Source: an uncultured Fodinibius sp. (lineage in GTDB: Bacteria; Bacteroidota; Rhodothermia; Balneolales; Balneolaceae). From it: a DNA stretch of 64,000 nucleotides. The DNA is taken from contig CAJXMJ010000006.1 in assembly GCA_913056455.1 (NCBI GenBank), positions 29,775-93,774 on the forward strand. Reading direction: 5' to 3'. The translations under genes were made by a program, and so were the position numbers. The stretch's first letter is position 1. Each line of letters opens with the position of its first letter. Shown here piece after piece: positions 61,709 through 64,000 of this stretch. The notes beneath the pieces are model-generated. The model made no database searches, was not told the DNA's origin, and worked only from the letters and a program-made list of their open reading frames with translations.

Positions 61709-62785
61709 ATGGCTTTAGCAAAAAAAAGTATTGAAGAATTACTTGGTGATGAAGCGGAAGATCTGCTGACACACGAATGTGAAACGATTCCAAAAGATAA
61801 ATTGCATTTACCCAGCCCAACATATGTCGATGATATGCTGGGAGGATCTGATCGAAATCCGCGTGTATTGCGAAGTTTGCAAACATTGTTGGATAATGGT
61901 CGATTGGGGGGCACAGGATACTTGTCTATTTTACCTGTTGATCAAGGTGTTGAGCATTCGGGTGGAGCTTCATTTGCCCCTAATCCTGATTATTTTGATC
62001 CGGAAAAAATTGTTCAACTTGCTATTGAAGGTGGATGCAATGGCGTAGCATCGACATTTGGAGTGTTGGGATCTGTAGCGCGCAAATATGCCCACAAGAT
62101 TCCTTTTATCGTTAAGATTAATCATAACGAGCTGATGACCTATCCCAATGAGTACGATCAGATTATGTTCGGATCGGTAGAGCGTGCTTTTGATATGGGA
62201 GCTGTTGCGGTTGGAGCAACTATTTACTTCGGATCTAAGGAATCAAACCGTCAAATTCAGGAAGTGGCCAAAGCATTTGAGCGGGCGCATGAGTTGGGAA
62301 TGGCTACTATACTATGGTGCTATACGAGAAACTCAGCGTTTAAAGTGGATGGTAAAGATTATCATTCTGCGGCTGATCTTACCGGTCAGGCGAATCACTT
62401 GGGTGTAACCATGCAGGCAGATATCATCAAACAAAAACAGCCAACTACAAATGGAGGATACAAGGCGCTTAATATGGGCGATTCTTCGTATGGAAAGTTG
62501 GATGAGGATATTTATGACGAGCTCTCCAGTGACCATCCCATCGACTTGACACGTTACCAAGTAGCTAATGATTACATGGGGCGTGCGGGATTGATTAACT
62601 CGGGCGGCTCTTCCGGCAAAAATGATTTTGCCCAAGCAGTCCGTACTGCAGTAATTAATAAAAGAGCTGGTGGTATGGGATTGATCAGTGGGCGTAAGGC
62701 ATTTCAGCGTCCTATGGAAGAAGGCGTTCAGCTATTGAACTTTATTCAGGATGTTTATCTTGATGACGATATTACGGTAGCATAA
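61709..62785 (+). CDS. fbaB: class I fructose-bisphosphate aldolase (DhnA/FbaB type)
   Basis: A 358-residue aldolase of the DhnA family: [13 protein letters not shown] near residue 74, [28 protein letters not shown] and the C-terminal [14 protein letters not shown] phosphate-binding region. It makes and cleaves fructose-1,6-bisphosphate through a Lys Schiff base in glycolysis and gluconeogenesis. Full length and intact. It has its own terminator, and it marks the return to core chromosome after element Y. Confidence 0.9.
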   Translation: MALAKKSIEELLGDEAEDLLTHECETIPKDKLHLPSPTYVDDMLGGSDRNPRVLRSLQTLLDNGRLGGTGYLSILPVDQGVEHSGGASFAPNPDYFDPEKIVQLAIEGGCNGVASTFGVLGSVARKYAHKIPFIVKINHNELMTYPNEYDQIMFGSVERAFDMGAVAVGATIYFGSKESNRQIQEVAKAFERAHELGMATILWCYTRNSAFKVDGKDYHSAADLTGQANHLGVTMQADIIKQKQPTTNGGYKALNMGDSSYGKLDEDIYDELSSDHPIDLTRYQVANDYMGRAGLINSGGSSGKNDFAQAVRTAVINKRAGGMGLISGRKAFQRPMEEGVQLLNFIQDVYLDDDITVA

Positions 62786-62803
62786 CAAGTCTCCTAACTT
62801 TTT

Positions 62804-62836
62804 AGGCCTTATGGAGTTTTCCATAAGGCCTTTTTT
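62804..62836 (+). terminator. intrinsic terminator after aldolase
   Basis: AGGCCTTATGG (62804-62814) pairs perfectly with CCATAAGGCCT (62821-62831), with a 6-nt loop and a run of six T's to 62836. It lies 19 bp after the aldolase stop. Confidence 0.9.
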
Positions 62837-62945
62837 ATGAAATAGTTTGTAGTCATATTATGGAGTAATCATTTATTTTTTGATGATTTATATCAAATCC
62901 ACACGAGGAAAAATAGCTACTTAATTCTACTGTAGAACTACTTTT

Positions 62946-64000
62946 TTGTCAAAGAAAGAAGAACAAATACAAGAGGATCCAAAGAGATATTTTTCCAAAA
63001 AATATCTCTTTATTTCTATTGGATTAAGTGTAGCCACAATGGCATTTGTCATTTGGCTAACATACACACCCGGGGTATTAACGCATCTTAAGGCGAAGCG
63101 ACTTCCGGGTATTTTTATTGCGGTAGTAGTTTCTTTTATGCGATTGGGGTTTTCAGCTGCAAAGATCAGGTATTTATCAGAGAAAGCGCTCGATTGGGTG
63201 GCATCTTTCAGGGTAATGCTGAGTTGGGATTTCACCTCCTCGATCACGCCATCGGTCGTTGGTGGCGCCCCCATGGCTACTTATGCTTTGACAAAGGAGG
63301 GATTTAATTTTGGACAATCTACGGCCATCATGCTTTATAGCCTGCTGCTTGATCAGCTATGGTTTGCAATGGCGGTACCAATTCTATTAATTTCCGGAAT
63401 TTTCTTCGAGGTAGTGCCGAATAATACCGGATTTATTGGCCACGCTTCGATGATGTTACTTTATGTTGGCTTATTAAGTTATGCCGGCCTGATGGCTTAC
63501 GGTGTATTGAAAAATCCCAATGCTATTCGCAAAGTTGTACACTGGTTATTTAAACTTCCCTTTTTGCGACGTTGGAAAGATACCGTTGCCGGTGAAGTGG
63601 ATAATTTGGTTGAGTATGCACACGAGCTTCGGAAGAAACCCAAGAGCTTTCTGTTCAAAGCATTTTTTCTGTCTACAATGTCGTGGTTATGTCGCATTGC
63701 CCTGCCGACAATTGTAGTACTGAGTTTACTCCCGGCTGATGTTATCTTATCAGTTTTGCGCAGCCTGGCTATGAATCTGGCCTTTCTTATAATGCCTACT
63801 CCCGGCGGTAGTGGTGGAGTTGAGGGACTGTTCGCTATTTTCCAGGGGCCACTTATGGATCGGAAAGCCTTTATCGGATTGGCGGTTTTTGCCTGGCGGG
63901 TAATTAGTTACTATATCAGCATCGGATTGGGAATGATGGCCACGACCTGGTATATCAACCGTTCCATGGTAGATACTTTGAGTGATGAGGCTGCCGAAGA
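62946..64000 (+). CDS. flippase-like integral membrane protein (UPF0104/LPG-synthase TM family), partial
   Basis: A frame beginning at TTG 62946 (MSKKEEQIQEDPKRYFSKK as translated) runs open to the window end, at least 351 codons. No ATG precedes the first membrane helix and an in-frame TAA lies at 62922, so TTG is the best start. There are several membrane helices, with SSITPSVVGGAPMATYAL and MPTPGGSGGVEGLF, the conserved PGG.G..E motif of the lysylphosphatidylglycerol-synthase membrane domain family. It probably moves or handles a lipid; the exact substrate is unknown. Confidence 0.8.
   Translation, partial: MSKKEEQIQEDPKRYFSKKYLFISIGLSVATMAFVIWLTYTPGVLTHLKAKRLPGIFIAVVVSFMRLGFSAAKIRYLSEKALDWVASFRVMLSWDFTSSITPSVVGGAPMATYALTKEGFNFGQSTAIMLYSLLLDQLWFAMAVPILLISGIFFEVVPNNTGFIGHASMMLLYVGLLSYAGLMAYGVLKNPNAIRKVVHWLFKLPFLRRWKDTVAGEVDNLVEYAHELRKKPKSFLFKAFFLSTMSWLCRIALPTIVVLSLLPADVILSVLRSLAMNLAFLIMPTPGGSGGVEGLFAIFQGPLMDRKAFIGLAVFAWRVISYYISIGLGMMATTWYINRSMVDTLSDEAAE

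Noticed and set aside
62927..63274. Minus-strand ORF of 115 residues near the right end
   Set aside because: It is the shadow of the flippase-like gene, which begins with TTG on the plus strand and has clear membrane-protein motifs.
1..64000. CRISPR arrays or cas genes
   Set aside because: No regular direct repeats with unique spacers were found; the only regular repeats are the iterons, the G-tracts and the three attC sites.

Overview
The window is bacterial chromosome with two large blocks of integrated mobile DNA. Gene content suggests a Balneolota/Rhodothermota/Bacteroidota-type organism: a bacillithiol-type YtxJ protein, a DhnA-type class I fructose-bisphosphate aldolase, a DUF3179 protein and a mercuric-reductase-like flavoprotein. 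This placement is inferred from gene families only; there is no rRNA or intact tRNA to confirm it.

Region 1 (1-6119) is ordinary chromosome: a cut-off DUF3179 protein, an alpha/beta hydrolase, a YiiX/NlpC-P60 hydrolase, a zinc-ribbon protein, a flavin disulfide oxidoreductase divergent from an AraC regulator, a small membrane protein, an AhpD-like carboxymuconolactone decarboxylase, and a ytxJ gene broken by a +1 frameshift.

Region 2 (about 6.2-49.8 kb, called element X) reads as a provirus. A 21-kb minus-strand operon (27219 to 6181) has no terminase, portal or tail genes that I can recognise. Instead it has about ten small proteins ending in a single C-terminal membrane helix, two small candidate capsid proteins, a RadA-like ATPase, lytic enzymes, a transglutaminase-like protein, and a 2416-residue polyvalent protein joining a RelA/SpoT-like synthetase domain, an N6-methylase and an SNF2 helicase. 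This pattern fits a tailless virus with an internal membrane. At the other end of X are a replication helicase, an iteron array, a repressor/operator switch, an excisionase-like protein and a tyrosine integrase (43.7-49.7 kb). Between the two lies AT-rich cargo (27.4-43.3 kb) rich in defence genes: a CBASS pair (CD-NTase plus TIR-STING), an AbiE toxin-antitoxin pair, and an operon pairing a nuclease-methylase with a membrane-anchored HerA-type ATPase.

A 3' half of tRNA-Arg(ACG) at 49838-49884 marks an attachment site between two divergent integrase genes.

Region 3 (about 49.9-61.5 kb, element Y) starts with a P4-type integrase, then an AlpA regulator, a replication HTH protein, a DnaB-like helicase and a DUF2280 gene that seems cut by an amber codon. 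It then holds three integron attC sites (55760-55886, 56821-56947, 58150-58277) delimiting cassettes with a DUF5677 gene, a SIR2 gene and a PD-(D/E)xK nuclease-like gene, with no integron integrase in the window. It ends in a restriction-modification locus with a second, broken endonuclease gene.

Region 4 (61.6-64 kb) is chromosome again: class I aldolase with a clear terminator, then a flippase-like membrane protein that runs off the end.
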